64,000 nt of DNA from Agroathelia rolfsii (lineage: Eukaryota > Basidiomycota > Agaricomycetes > Amylocorticiales > Amylocorticiaceae), in NCBI GenBank assembly GCA_018343915.1, contig JABRWF010000007.1:3968001-4032000 (forward strand), given 5' to 3'. Positions within the stretch are counted from its first letter, which is position 1. Each line of letters begins with the position of its first letter. Positions 44,885 to 57,322 of this stretch are shown piece after piece. The notes beneath the pieces were generated by a model. It searched no databases. It saw nothing but the letters and a program-made list of their open reading frames with translations, and had not been told where the DNA came from. The position numbers were made by a program, and so were the translations under genes.

Positions 44885-45283
44885 TTACCTAAACCACTGT
44901 CGAGCTTCGCTCCAGTGTGCAGATTCAATTCTCTGCAAACAAGCACAAGCATAGAACATTTTATATACCTTTCATCTGTAAGATTTAATTGGTCCTGAAC
45001 TATTTGCAGAAGCAATTGGCTAGGATCTAATACCTAGTTCAACCTGTTAAGATTTAGGCTTGGGAGTATCTGCACGTTCCAGAGAAACCTTGTGTCATTA
45101 CCCGAAGGCGCTACCGCAGAGTTAGTCTGCTGCTTCTAGGGACACTTTACCCAAAGTGTAAAACTGCTCAACCAACTAAATTTCTTTTATTACTTTTATT
45201 ACTACGCTACTAGAGGCACTCCGCTTGGTGCCTAAGTTTGAAGAAAACAAGAATCCTGTGTTGAGCCTTCGCTCCATAAGTTT

Positions 45284-46789
45284 ATGAGCCAATCCAGAAA
45301 AGGAAAGGCACCCGCACAACCCACTGCCAAAACCTCTGCTCACCCATCCATATCTGCCCCCGCCCCCCAACCTACCTTCTCACAACCTCCCAAGGTTCCC
45401 ACACCGCCCAAGCTTCCATCCCCTCCAAAACCCGCTACCCCTGAAGAATCCGAAGAAGAGGAGGACAAAGACGAAGAAGAACCCAAAGAGGAATCTTATC
45501 CCTCCCCCTCCGACTACAGAGAGTCCGAACCTGCACCAGAACCTATCGCCTCTCGCACACAATCTCAAGTCCCTACCCCTGTGGTTACCCCTAAAATCCG
45601 AACGCCTATCCCTACTCCACGGACCCGCACACCTGCTGTAACCCGCCCTCCCTCACCCACCATGTCAGCTGGCTTCGAACAATTCCTGGGTCAGATGCTG
45701 GAAATGCAGCGTCAGACCACAGAAATGATGAGGCACATGACAGAAACCCAGCGCAAGCTGGTTGAAATCGCCGACAGGCCAGCACCTGTTCCTGCCCCTG
45801 CACCCGCTCCTCAGGTCATTACGGTGGCATTAACAAAAGAAAGAGGCAAGGAGCCTTCGAAGTTCACGGGCGACCGTGAGAAATACAAGGATTTTATTCT
45901 GGGGTTTGAAAATTACCTTGGATTAAATCCCACGTTGTATAGCTCTGACCGTGACAAGGGCAGGTTACTCATTTCATTGTTGGAAGGTGGTCCAAGAAGG
46001 TGGTCGGAGAAATGGTCCGACATGATCAAACAAGAGGAGGAAGGAGAGGTGAAGGCGGAAAACCCTTTCGTCTTTCAAGATTTCTACAAGGCTTTCCGAG
46101 GCCTTTATGGATCTTGGGATTATAAGAGGTCAGCACTGAACAAAATAAAGGGGTTGAAACAAGGGTCACGTAGTACCCAAGACTACATCACGGACTTCTG
46201 GTCCACCACCCAGCAAACAGATCTGTCGGAAGAGGATTGGCGCATGCGGTTCTTAGATGGGTTAAATCCCAAAATCTGTAATGTACTCGGAGGTTGGGAC
46301 CAAACCAATCTGGAGACAGTACAGAAGGCTATGGATGCAGCCTTGCGAGCAGAACAAGGCTTACGTTCAGCAGGTCTTTGGTAAGACACATGGCGACCCC
46401 AGGTCCCTGTTGCTGGAACTGCAACAAACCCTATCTCTATCAACACGGCCCAGACTGCCGTGCCTCCAACCAGTCAGCCCTCATTCCAGGGTAGACCATC
46501 GTTCCCACCAAGGGATTGGTCAAAGGCACAATGCTTCCACTGTGGCCAGCTGGGTCATCCGAAGCGCCGCTGCCCTCTCCTTGGGTACAAGCCAAGGCCA
46601 TTTGCGCCTCCTGGTCAGGCTACCATCTCTGCCTCCGTACAACCTGTGGCATCAATGATTGCTGCATCTGCACCTGCACCTCCCCCCACGAACCCGCCAG
46701 CGTATATGGTTCCCGACCATGTGATGCAAATCATGGAGGAACAAGCAGCTGCCATCGCTACTCTCAAAGACCAGATGGGTTTTTCCTAA
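45284..46789 (+). pseudogene. gag: B1 gag, one stop
   Basis: The protein has a Pro/Ala-rich N-terminus, an acidic patch, a coiled-coil-like segment, a capsid region (KFTGDREKYKDFILGFENYL near 45860-45920) and a CCHC knuckle (CFHCGQLGHPKRRC near 46532-46573). TAA at 46382 interrupts it. It ends GFS-stop, with G_GGT_TTT at 46777-46783. Length without the stop is 501 residues. Confidence 0.9.
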
Positions 46790-49700
46790 GGTCAGCTGAA
46801 AGGGCTATTCAGTCTGACCCATACGTACAAAATAGACTTTCTTCTTTCTCTGCATGTAACAATATTTCTGTTTCTTCTTCTTCTTATTTCTCCCTTGCAG
46901 GTGCGAATGGACAGCACCTCAAGGTTCCTATCATGTTCCATGGACCTTTTAGAAATTTCTCTACTTCTGCTATGATCGACTCCGGCGCCTCTTCTTTGTT
47001 TGTAAATTATAGATACGTAGAAAAACATAAAATACCTACAAAAAAATTACCTCGCCCTATCCCCCTGTATAACATCGATAACTCCGCAAATCAGATTGGA
47101 AAGATCAAATCTGTTGCAATCCTTGATACTACAATCGGATCCAAAAGAAAGTACCTGCCGCTCTGTGTTGTTGACATCGGGCAAGAAGACGTTATCCTGG
47201 GAATTGACTGGTTATGACTTGAAAACCCTGTTATTGACTGGAAATCTGCTGAGGTTACCTTCCTACCTGAAAAGGAAGCTGTACAAGCCACCACGACCAT
47301 GCCCCCCGGATATGAGGACTTTGCCGATGTATTCTCCGAAGAAGAAGCGAGTAGATTACCTAGCCATAAGTCGTCAGACCATAAAATCGAGTTGCTTGAT
47401 GAAACCAAGCTCAGACGAGGGCGTGTATACCCCCTCAGCAGCAATGAAACTGATGCACTCAATGAATGGATTGATGATAACTTGGCCAAGGGATATATCC
47501 GCAAATCTGAAAGCGAATTCGCGGCTCCAATGTTCTTTGTACCCAAGAAGAATGGAAAGCTTCGTCCCATCCAAGATTACCGAGCGCTAAATGAGCAAAC
47601 GGTCAAGAATGCCTACCCCCTCCCCTTAATCTCTGAAATTGTGGAACACATGACTCGATTCCGCTGGTTCACAAAGATCGATTTGCAAGCTGGTTTCAAC
47701 AACATCCGGATTAGGGAAGGAGATGAGCGTAAGGCGGCCTTCATCACGTCACGCGGTCTGTTTGAACCCCTGGTAATGCCTTTTGGCTTATGTAACACTC
47801 CCTCTTCCATGCAGGCCCTAATGGATGACATCCTTCTTCGGCTTGTCCAACTAGGGTTTGTCAGGGTGTACATTGATGATGTCATTATTGGAGCCAAAAC
47901 CAAGGAAAAGTTACGAGAGGTGACACGTGAAGTCCTTTCCATTCTACGGGAGCATAACCTATACGGTAACCTGGACAAGTTTGAGGTTGAAAAGCCAGAA
48001 GTAAACATCCTGGGATTCATCGTCGCCTACCGACAGGTTCGTATGGACCCCAAAAAGGTTAAGCCAATCCTTGACTGGCCAACCCCTAAAAATGTCAAAG
48101 AAGTCCGAAAGTTCTGAGGTTTGGCCAACTACTATCGTCGATTCATCCGTGACTTTGGAAAGATCTGTAAACCTCTGGACCGTCTTACCGGCAAGGTCGA
48201 CTGAACATGGGGTCCCGATGAACAAGCAAGCTTTGATAATCTCAAAAGAGCGTTTAGCACTGCCCCTGTGTTACACTCCTATGACCAAAAGGCCCCTACC
48301 CGAGTTGAGACGGATGCTTCCTCATATGTGACCGGTGGAGTCCTTAGTCAGAAGGACGAATCTGGTGCTTGGCACTCTATTGCTTTCTTATCCCAGTCCA
48401 TGAATGATGCAGAAAGAAATTATGACATTTGGGATAAAGAAATGTTGGGAGTTATTTGTGCCTTGGATCACTGGCGTCACCTGCTCCAGGGTTTACCTGA
48501 GCCTTTCGAGATTTGGACCGATCACAAGAACCTGGAATATTGGACGACAGCACAAAATCTAACTCGCCGCCAGGCCCGGTGGTCCTTATTTTTGGCAGAT
48601 TTCAACTTCCGGATCCACTATCAAAGGGGAGCCGAAAACGGCAAGGCTGATGCCCTCTCCCAACGTCCAGACCTCCAGGTGTCCGATGCCAATGACAATC
48701 AGGATGTGGTCCTACTTGACCCAAAGTTGTTCAGGATAAATGCCGCACGAAGAGGTCATGTCCTGATGGAGGGGGAATCCGAGTTGCTCAAGAGAATCCG
48801 GAATGCTTCTCCCGAAGCAGAGGTTGCGGAAGCACTTCGGCTGGTCAAGGATCTAGGCCCTGTCAAGCTTCAAAAGGGACTGGAGGAGTGGAACCAGGAA
48901 AATGGGGTTATTCTGTGACAAGGAAGGGTTTACATACCAGCCGATAAAGAAATCCGGACCCAGATTATCTCTATGTACCATGACAGTTTGCTTAGTGGTC
49001 ACCCAGGCCAACACAAGACCCTTGAACTAGTATCACGTAACTACTGGTGGCCTGGCATGACTAAAGCTGTAAACGAATATGTAGAAACTTGTCAGATCTG
49101 CATCCAAAACAAGGCATCCCGTTTACCCGCATTTGGCCCCCTGGAACCTCTTCCCACGCCTACTAGACCTTGGGATCACATCACCATGGATATGATAGTC
49201 AAGCTCCCAGACTCCCAGGGTTATAATAGTATTCTAGTAGTAGTCGATCAATTCACAAAGATGACCCACATCATCCCTACCACGGAAAAGATCAACGCCA
49301 TTGGGACAGCCGAGCTTCTATGGTCACATGTCTTCAAGCTCCACGGGTTACCATCTAGGATCACTTCGGACTGAGGCCCCCAATTTGCAAGCAAGGTCAT
49401 GAAGGAAGTTCATAAACGCCTGGGGATCACTACAGCCATGTCTACCGCTTATCACCCACAGACGGATGGACAATCAGAACGGGTCAACCAGGAGCTAGAA
49501 GCTTATCTTAGGTTCTTTGTCTCACATCGCCAGGATGACTGGGCTCGATTCCTCCCTTCTGCAGAGTTCGCATTGAATAACCGACAACATTCCGCTACCA
49601 AGATGTCTCCATTCCGAATGAATTATGGGTTTGACCCTTGAATGGACTTCTCACTATCAGGAATCTTTGAAACCCCGGCTGTTGAGGATTGGCTACACGT

Positions 49701-50361
49701 CATTTCTGATGCTCAATTGGACGCTTTATCTGCCCTTAACCTGGCAGCCGAAAAGATGAAGGAGTCGTTTGACAAGCATGTATGGGAATCCCCTCAATGG
49801 CAAAAGGGCGACAAGGTCTGGCTATCCACGGAGAACCTAAAGACCTCCCAACCAACCAAGAAGCTAGCTGCTAAGTTTGCAGGACCCTACGAGATCCTGG
49901 AAAGGATTGGTCCTCTTGCTTATCAACTCAAGATTCCTCGTACATGGTCCACCCATGATGTCTTCCACGTCTCCCTCCTATCTGCCCATAGACCTTCCGA
50001 TCAAGACCAACCCCCTCCAGAACCCGTAGAAGTTGAGGGAGAAGAAGAATGGGAGGTTGCCCAGATCAAAGACTCCAGAATCTTAGGAAGACCTAAGCGA
50101 CTTGAGTACCTCGTCAGCTGGAAGGATGCACCTGGAGAAGACAACTGGGAACCTGCAGATAACCTAGTACATGCTAAAGCCCGAATTCGAGACTTCCACA
50201 AGAGGCACCCCAACGCACCTAAACGCTTAAACGCTGCAGTCTTTGGGGAATTACCTTTTAGACCTATCGAAAATTATACGGAAACTACCACAAGGGAAAA
50301 TGCTGGATGGGAACTAGGGAAGTTCCGGAGTAACTCCCTTGAGAAGGGGGTAATGTTATGA
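46784..50361 (+). pseudogene. pol: B1 pol: protease to chromodomain, six TGA codons
   Basis: The frame is -1 to gag. Protease DSGA is near 46979-46990, RT YIDD at 47869-47880, then RNase H, integrase HHCC (near 48979-49110), the DDE core and a chromodomain (near 50030-50160). Stops are TGA 47215, 48115, 48202, 48916, 49372 and 49639. Five fit CGA to TGA and one fits TGG to TGA. The terminal stop (50359-50361) is inside the 3' LTR. Confidence 0.93.
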
Positions 50362-51368
50362 GTTGGATATTTTTCGCCTTTTCTTTACGAACATGTACAT
50401 ATTTTTCTTATATTTTTACGATTTTTATTGATTGAGATATGGACAAAATACCTTGCAGGCGACATCTTGATGCACATGTGACTGGCTGTGTTAGCCCCAC
50501 GTGACAGGAGTGCTCGTGACAAGAGTATATTAGGAAGGCGGAGCCTAGACCATTCCTTTTCATCAAAAGGTCTAGACTCAGGAACCAGGGTTGTTCCAAT
50601 CACTGTGCGATTACTAAGGAGTACTAGACTCATCATTCCGATCAGTTGCTCATCGGACTTAGGCACAAAGCACTGCCCCTGCATTCTTGTCATTTCTGCT
50701 TACGAACCCTGCTGTGCACAGACCATCGAGGCTGCGCATGGGCCTTTCATTTTATGTATAAATACAAACCTGTAAACCCTTACCTGAACCTTAGCTTCGA
50801 CCTCCTCGCCTTTAGGTAAGGGCACCCCCCCGCTTGTATACTTACATAAAAATACTAATATTACCTTGCCTTCAGGCTTGCTTCTCCGTCCTAGCCCACA
50901 TCCTTCCCCCCCCCCTCTCTCCATTACTCTATTTAGTGTAAGGCCTTAAGGGCAGCTAGATAGCATACGTAGTCCTAGTCTCAGAGGACTAGATAAGTTA
51001 TAAGTCCCCAATATACAAGGGGCATTGCGTGTGATAAAATCCAGTTCAGTCTGGTCAAGGCAGTAACAAGTCCTTGCAGGAATTACGCAGACCACGGTGG
51101 GCTAAGCCGCCTGTCTCGAGTAAGAACCACATAAGAGACTATTTGATGCAAAGCAAAGTACACGGGAAGACTTCTGTCTAGAGTACCAATCACTAGCCTA
51201 GCAAAGTAGTCAATTAGGTGGACTATTACAAAGAGCAGCAATGGGAGCACGTGGGTTCCTGATATATATCCAACCAAGTAACGCATATAAAACCCGGCCT
51301 TACGGCCCGCCTTCGTACCTTACAGAAGGTTGTGCTCGTTGGATTAGTCAAGTGTGCAAGCCTTGACA
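50354..51368 (+). repeat. 3' LTR of B1
   Basis: It is 1,015 bp, nearly identical to the 5' LTR, and ends CAAGCCTTGACA. Confidence 0.95.
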
Positions 51369-51373
51369 CAGAA

Positions 51374-53729
51374 GACCCACTGGAGGCTGTCTAGATATTT
51401 TGTTGGCTTGACAGGTCAGACAGGACTCTACATATGTATTGACAGCCTTTGTGATTCCGGGCCACCAGTAATTCCTACTAACGAGTTCGAGAGTCTTGTG
51501 TCTTCCGGGATGTCCAGCGGCATAAGTATCATGGTAAGTCTTAATAATCTCCATTCGGAGGTCCGGATCATGCGGAACATAGATCTTTCCGCAATGGAGG
51601 ATCAATCCATTTTCCTCATTCCATTCCTCAAGACCATTCCGGAGTTTTACTGGGCCAAGCTCCTTGACGAGGGACAGTACTTCCGCAACCTCTGCATCTC
51701 TTTCCTTTTTCCGGATCCGATCTAGAATTGAGCTTTCTCTGTGAATTTCAACATGTCCTCTCTGTGCAGCATTGATACGAAAAAGGCCAGGATGAAGTAC
51801 TATCTGGTCTAAATTGTCTTCCGCATCTGATACTTGGAAGTCCGGTCGTCGAGAAAGAGGGTCCGCTCTGCCATTCTCCGATCCTTTCAAGTAGGAGATA
51901 ACGAAATTGAATTCTGACAGGAAAAGCAACCACCGGGCTTGTCTCCGAGTGAGATTCCAAGCTGTTTTCCAGTACTCGAGATTCTTGTGGTCAGTGCAGA
52001 TATCAAAAGCGGAGGGTAAGCCAATGAGGTAATGCCGCCAATTATCGAGGGCTCTGATAATTGCTAGCATTTCCTTATCCCAGATGTCGTAGTTCCACTT
52101 AGCCTGATTCATAGACTGTGATAGAAATGCAACTGGCCTCCAGGAACCATCCAATTGTTTCTGAAGAAGGACTGCTCTGGTAGCGTAGCTAGACGCATCC
52201 GTTTCAACTCTTGTTTCCGCAAATTGATTATATCCTGCCAGAACTAGTGCCGTAGTGAATGCTTCCTTAAGATCGTCAAATGCCTTTTGCTCCTCCGCTC
52301 CCCATGTCCAATCCACCTTTCCGGTAAGACGATCCAGTGGTTTGCACATTGTTCCAAAGTTCCGCACAAATCTCCGATAGTAATTGGCTAACCCCCGGAA
52401 CTTGCGGACCTCCAAAACTTTAGTTGGTATAGGCCATTCTAAAATTGCCTTAACCTTCTCCAGAGTCATCCGTATTTGACCAAATGACACAAGAGCTCCG
52501 AGAATGTCAACCTCTGGTACATTATATTCGAATTTTTCTAGGTTGGCATATAGATCGTTTGATTTGAGGATTTCCAAGACTTCCAGCACTAACTTCTGGA
52601 GCTCCGGCTCATTTTCTCCTCTAATAATGATATCATCAATATAGTGTACCAACCAACCAGTTTGGTATAGTTGATAAAATACATCATCCATCATTGTTTG
52701 CATAGTTGCAGGAGCATTGCAAAGGCCAAAGGTCATGATGAGAGGCTCAAAGAGACCGCGGTTGGTGATAAATACAGCTTTATGCTCATCTCCTTCGCGG
52801 AGCCAGATGTTGTGGAACCCCCAGCGGAGATCAATCTTGGCAAAGGTACGGAAGCGGGTCATCTTGTCTTGTAGTTCCGAAATTAGCGGAAGGGGGTACG
52901 CATTTGGGACGGTTTCCGCATTCAACTTTCGATAGTCCTGAACTGGTCTTAGGGTGCCATTCTTCTTCGGAACGAAGAACATCGGAGCTGCTATTGGGCT
53001 TTCGGACTTCCGGATATACCCCTTCCTAAGGTTTTCCTCCAAGTATTCATCCAGGGCCTCCGACTCCTTTGGCAAGAGAGGGTACGCCTTGCTCCGCCGG
53101 AGGTTCGCGCCTTCTTTCAGAATGATTTTATGATCCCAAGGCTTTCTTGTCGGAAGACGAGCGGAGGCATCTTTTGAGAAGACGGAGGTGTATTTCTCTG
53201 CCCATTTTGGAAGTACATTTATCTCCGCAGTCACAGAGATCCTTGAAGTCGGAGGCAGGCGGATGTCTGCTTTTTTCCAATTGATGATTGGATTCTCCAA
53301 ACGCAGCCAATCAATTCCTAGGATAACGTCCTCTGGACCAATATTGGTAACCAAAAAGGGGAGGCGTTTTCTTACATCCCCAATTGTTGTGTTCAGGATA
53401 GCTACTTCTGTAATTTGTCCAGACTTGTTAGCAGAGTTGTCAATATTTAATACATCAATCGGAGTGGGAAGGCGATGGGTGCGAATTTTATTTTTCTTTA
53501 TAAAGTTAGAATGTACAAATGATGACAAGGCGCCCGAATCAATCATTGTAGAGCACGAGAGAGAAGAAAAGAGTCCATGGAACATGATTGGTATATAAAG
53601 GTGCTGCCCATTCGCACTGGATACAGAGGAAGATATAGAAAGAAAAGTAGATTTACAAGAAGAGAAAGAGGAAATTCTGTTTTGTATATAGGGGTCAGCC
53701 AGAATGGCTCTTTCTTCTGACCCAATCAA
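51374..53729 (-). pseudogene. pol: F1 pol, part 1: protease, RT, RNase H, integrase zinc domain
   Basis: The minus-strand frame is open for about 785 codons without a stop. Protease DSGA is near 53540-53551, RT YIDD near 52635-52646, RNase H follows, and HHCC (CLTC) lies near 51395. B1 truncates it at the start of the integrase core. Because B1 splits it, the gene cannot make a full polyprotein. Confidence 0.92.
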
Positions 53730-55122
53730 AAACCCGTTTTGTCCTTGAACTCCGCAATCGCAGCAGCTTGATCTTCCAGCATCTGCTGCATATCCGCCAT
53801 TGTTAGACCGGAGGCTCCGTCGGAGGGTGAGGCGAGGAGGACTGGGGTGCAGAGGGCTGCGGAACCTGGGAGGCTGCCTGTAGGCGTGCAGGGTTCCGAG
53901 CCGGAAGCGGAGGTGCGGAAGTCCTTGCGGAAGGAGGGCTCCTGCATCTCCTTGCTATATGCCCATACTTTCCGCAGTTGAAGCATTGGACTGTAGACCA
54001 GTCGGTAGGCCCTTTTGAGACAGGCGGAGCAGGGAAAGGAGTTGGTAAGGCTGGACCACTTCCGGCAGCATTGATCGTAATAGGGTTTCCTGCTGTTCTG
54101 GTTGATGCAGACCCCTGCTGTAATCCTCCTCGTGGCTTCCACTGGTCCTTCCACAGGCCAGCTGATCGGAGCTCCTCTTCTGCCTCCTGTGCTGCATCAA
54201 TTAGATGCGGAAGAGTGTCCTTCCTGTCCCTTGGCCACCCCGCTAGGACTGATCGGATTTTTTGATTCAGTCCCTGGTGGAACCAGATGTGTTGGTCCTC
54301 TTCCAACAGCTTAGTTTGTGCTGCCAGGGAAGAAAACTCACTAATATAGTCCTGGACGGAGGACGTCCGCTGCTCCAGAGAGGTCAAGCGTTGAAGTGCA
54401 TACCGGGCAAAGTCCCTTGACCCATGCAAGGTTTTGAAAGCAGAGTACAACTGCTCCCACTTAAACCCCTTGGTCTTCATCTCCTCATGATATTTCTGTG
54501 CCCATCTTTTTGGTGCTCCGTCTAACAGTCCTACTAGGAGCCGGGCCTTTTTGACATCCGTACTGTAAACCTCCGGATTCATTTCTAGATAGTTTTCGAA
54601 TCCAAAAATGAATGACTGGTACGTCTTCCAGTCTCCGGAAAAAGCCTTTGGTTTATCTCCGACCTCCCTTACTGAAGAGATCGTCTGACCTCCAGATGCG
54701 GTTTCTACCCATACTGTTGGCTGGGGTGGGTTTTCCACAATGTGGACTAGGCGCTGGTTTGCCTCCATCATTTGTTGCATGAGGCGGGTTAGGTTTGCTT
54801 GGGTAGCCTGGAGGTCGGAAAGAATACGGAGCATTTCCTCCGTTGTAGAAGGAGGGGGCAGAGGAAGCAGAGTGGTTGCTCCGGATTGACGAGACATAGT
54901 TGGGGGGCTTTTGAGAATCAGGGAAAGGGGGCGGGAATAGGTGTTGTGCAACGGGGGTAGCAGAAGTAGGGCGGAGCCTGGCTCAACGCGTACTGGAACA
55001 GGTGCGGCGATATCAAGTGGTGCCTTGGTATAGGCGTCTGTCTGTATCTCTTGTGAGGAATACCCCGTAAAATCTGTTTGGGTACCTTCTTCTTCAATGT
55101 AAATGTCTTCTTCCTCAGACAT
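53726..55122 (-). pseudogene. gag: F1 gag, with a frameshift near its 3' end
   Basis: The protein has an acidic N-terminus, a capsid region (FSGDWKTYQSFIFGFENYLE near 54580-54650) and a CCHC knuckle (CFNCGKYGHIARRC near 53940-53985). After about residue 435 the conserved tail (MADMQQMLEDQ to KDKTGF-stop) lies in another frame, so a one-base indel sits near 53810-53840. G_GGT_TTT is at 53729-53735 (minus). Confidence 0.88.
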
Positions 55123-55564
55123 ACAAAGTCTCCGGAGCTTATGTGGTTTTTCTTCGTCTCCGGAGGTTTCCGGATTCTGATGCGGAGGGCGGGGTTTGTC
55201 TTCTTCTGCCAGGGCTAGAGCTCGCCCGTATAGTAATCACACAATCAGTGTTCGCAAACGCAAAGGGTCTTCAGTTAGCAGCGCTATTAAATTTTAACTC
55301 CCACAAGGAGCTCCTAGAACCTAATCTGTGTGAGGGATTTTATCGGCTTCGGATACAGCCACCCAATCATGGAGATTGTATCCGCTATGAGTGTCTAAAT
55401 GGGGTTGTCAAAGAGCTGGGGCTGCACCTCACAATTGCTTCCCGAAATCGTTTAAGCGCGCTGAGTGGAAAAGAAGCGGGTCCGGAAAATCTATCTACTG
55501 CTCTTTGTGTGTGATTGCTAATCACACCTTCTCAGAACGCGGAGATTCCGAGGGATATCCGGGT

Positions 55565-55577
55565 AGCTTTGACCTAA
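55565..55577 (-). promoter_or_regulatory. Self-primer binding site of F1
   Basis: The minus-strand AGGTCAAAGCT, two bases after the LTR end, complements AGCTTTGACCT in the F LTRs (minus, 55946-55956 and 42152-42162). Relative to families A and B, one base pair has changed on both sides. Confidence 0.82.
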
Positions 55578-56434
55578 TGTCAAGGGATCACTCTTGACTA
55601 TGTGGAGATAATCAAAATAATCTCCCAACACTGAACAAAGTACCTAAAATACAAGTTTTCCCACACTACCTAATCCCCTTAATCTATTGAGGGTGGCAAG
55701 GGTACTCTCCTTGTATCTTACGAAGCTCCGAAGACTTTTTGTCGGAGGAGGGCGGAGGTTCCGGAGACTCTGAATCACATGTCATGCATCTAACTAGTTA
55801 CTCTAGGGAATTTCACCCTACTAATTGAATGTGTTGATGTGCTAAGACGCGGGGCTAGGCCCAGAGGTTAATGAATCCTGAAGGCAAAGTTGATTGAGTA
55901 ATTCTAAGAGGAATACAAACACTAAATACTTGCCTGAAGGCGAAGAGGTCAAAGCTAGCCTTTTAGGACAAGTTACATCAACTACTTATACTACTACAAA
56001 AGCTCCGCGCTAGTTCCGATGCGGAGACAAGAGATAGAGAAAGTAGAATATGCAGGGGAAGACCTTTTCCCTAACTCCGATGGGCAGCCATGCGGAGATA
56101 CAACACTTGCGGAGGCTCCGCGCTCAGGAGTGGAGCTCCAGAGGAGCTCCGGAGATGAAGCTCGGAAGTGTGTAGCGGAACCAGTATCCGTTAGGAGTCG
56201 GTCAGTGATTGGAGGTTTGTACTCTGGAGTTGTGCAGAATGGTGAACAGGAAACGCACAACTCACGATTACTCCTATAGCGTGCGGCTTAGTCACATGAG
56301 GGCCAATCATAGGACCGCTCACTGCCTACAGACCACGCTCTGAGGGTAATATAATGAAAGAAAATGAAACAAAATATAATACATTGTTTAAATAATAACA
56401 AAAAATTTATAGTCCAAAATTCCAACTCATAACA
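55578..56434 (-). repeat. 5' LTR of F1
   Basis: It is 857 bp, with TSD AGTAT to its right. Confidence 0.94.
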
Positions 56435-56439
56435 AGTAT

Positions 56440-56666
56440 TCCACATGCCAACTAAGCCTTCTTGACATTAATCTCTAAGTTGTCATGTATCCCTACCAGT
56501 GGATCCTTTCTATCTAGGAAGATTGCACTTGGTTCTCCCCTATGATCACACTTTAATCAATGATCAGACTGCTAATGGTTCTAAAGGAATACACCCCTGC
56601 CTTTATGCACAGCATGGCACAACTACTAGAGTACATAGCACATACTGGATCTTATTGTTTTTATGT
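56440..56666 (+). repeat. CpG-decayed D LTR, third part
   Basis: It continues from 41783. It is cut at 56667 by a reversed D LTR, and its 3' part is not found in the window. Confidence 0.8.
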
Positions 56667-56821
56667 TGTCAAGAGCTGCCTTTGCAGCTAGCTTGGGCAG
56701 TGCGGTGATGCCCCTGGAGTGCTAGTTGCTAAGCTGCTTACTACTGGATGGCAGCCCTGTGGGTTCGTAGAGTTGCCTCTTTGATATCTTGGAGCTTGCA
56801 GCAATATGGGTGGTGTGGCAA
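56667..56821 (-). repeat. Reversed D LTR fragment
   Basis: It holds the plus-strand start TGTCAAGAGCTGCC and about 155 bases, decayed at CpG. It is cut by an F LTR at 56822. Confidence 0.8.
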
Positions 56822-56992
56822 TGTTATGAGTTGGAATTTTGGACTATAAATTTTTTGTTATTATTTAAACAATGTATTATATTTCGTTTCATTTTTCTTT
56901 CATTATATTACCCTTAGAGCATGGTCTGTAGGCAGTGAGTAGTCCTATGATTGGCCCTCATGTGACTAAGCCGCATACTACATGTTATGAGT
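56822..56992 (+). repeat. F LTR, 5' fragment
   Basis: It starts TGTTATGAGTTGGAATTTTG and is cut by a G LTR at 56993. Confidence 0.85.
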
Positions 56993-57322
56993 TCACTGAC
57001 CTTAGCCCAATTTTTCTTTTATTTTTCCTTTATTTTATCCCTTCTTTTTATTAATAGTTAAGTAGTGCTACTTAGGTTAGAGTTTAGGTCATGTGATTTG
57101 TACATCACATGACCATTACTATATCAACCTCATTATGTACACCTGTAGACTTTAGACTGTTGTCTTTGTCTACAGGTGAGTAACCTATGTATTTCTACTT
57201 TACTTCAATTTAACTTTGTCTACAGTTCCTTTCTCAGCATTACTAAGAAGTGTGAAGCTAACCTAGAGAGGTAGCTAGCCCAGAGAGGTAGCTAGGCCAG
57301 GTGGACAAGGAGTCCAGCCTTG
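56993..57322 (+). repeat. G LTR, lacking its 3' end
   Basis: It matches 29996-30325 with two rather than three 17-bp units. The last 70 or so bases are missing at the join with the B LTR. Confidence 0.88.

Larger units (their letters stand above)
43858..51368 (+). mobile_element. Ty3/gypsy chromovirus B1, full length
   Basis: LTRs of 1,014 and 1,015 bp flank gag and pol, 7,511 bp in all. The TSD is CAGAA (43853-43857 and 51369-51373). The purine tract GAGAAGGGGGTAA precedes the 3' LTR. It is inserted in the F1 integrase gene in the opposite orientation. Confidence 0.96.
41784..56434 (-). mobile_element. Ty3/gypsy chromovirus F1, full length, with nested B1
   Basis: LTRs of 858 and 857 bp flank a minus-strand internal region. 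The TSD is AGTAT. Removing B1 with one TSD copy restores one pol frame. It is the best preserved coding element of the window. The leader (55123-55564) has no gene. Confidence 0.95.

Noticed and set aside
46784..50361. TGA codons of B1 as a recoding signal
   Set aside because: They lie at unrelated conserved Arg or Trp positions that match deamination; no reason for readthrough is visible.
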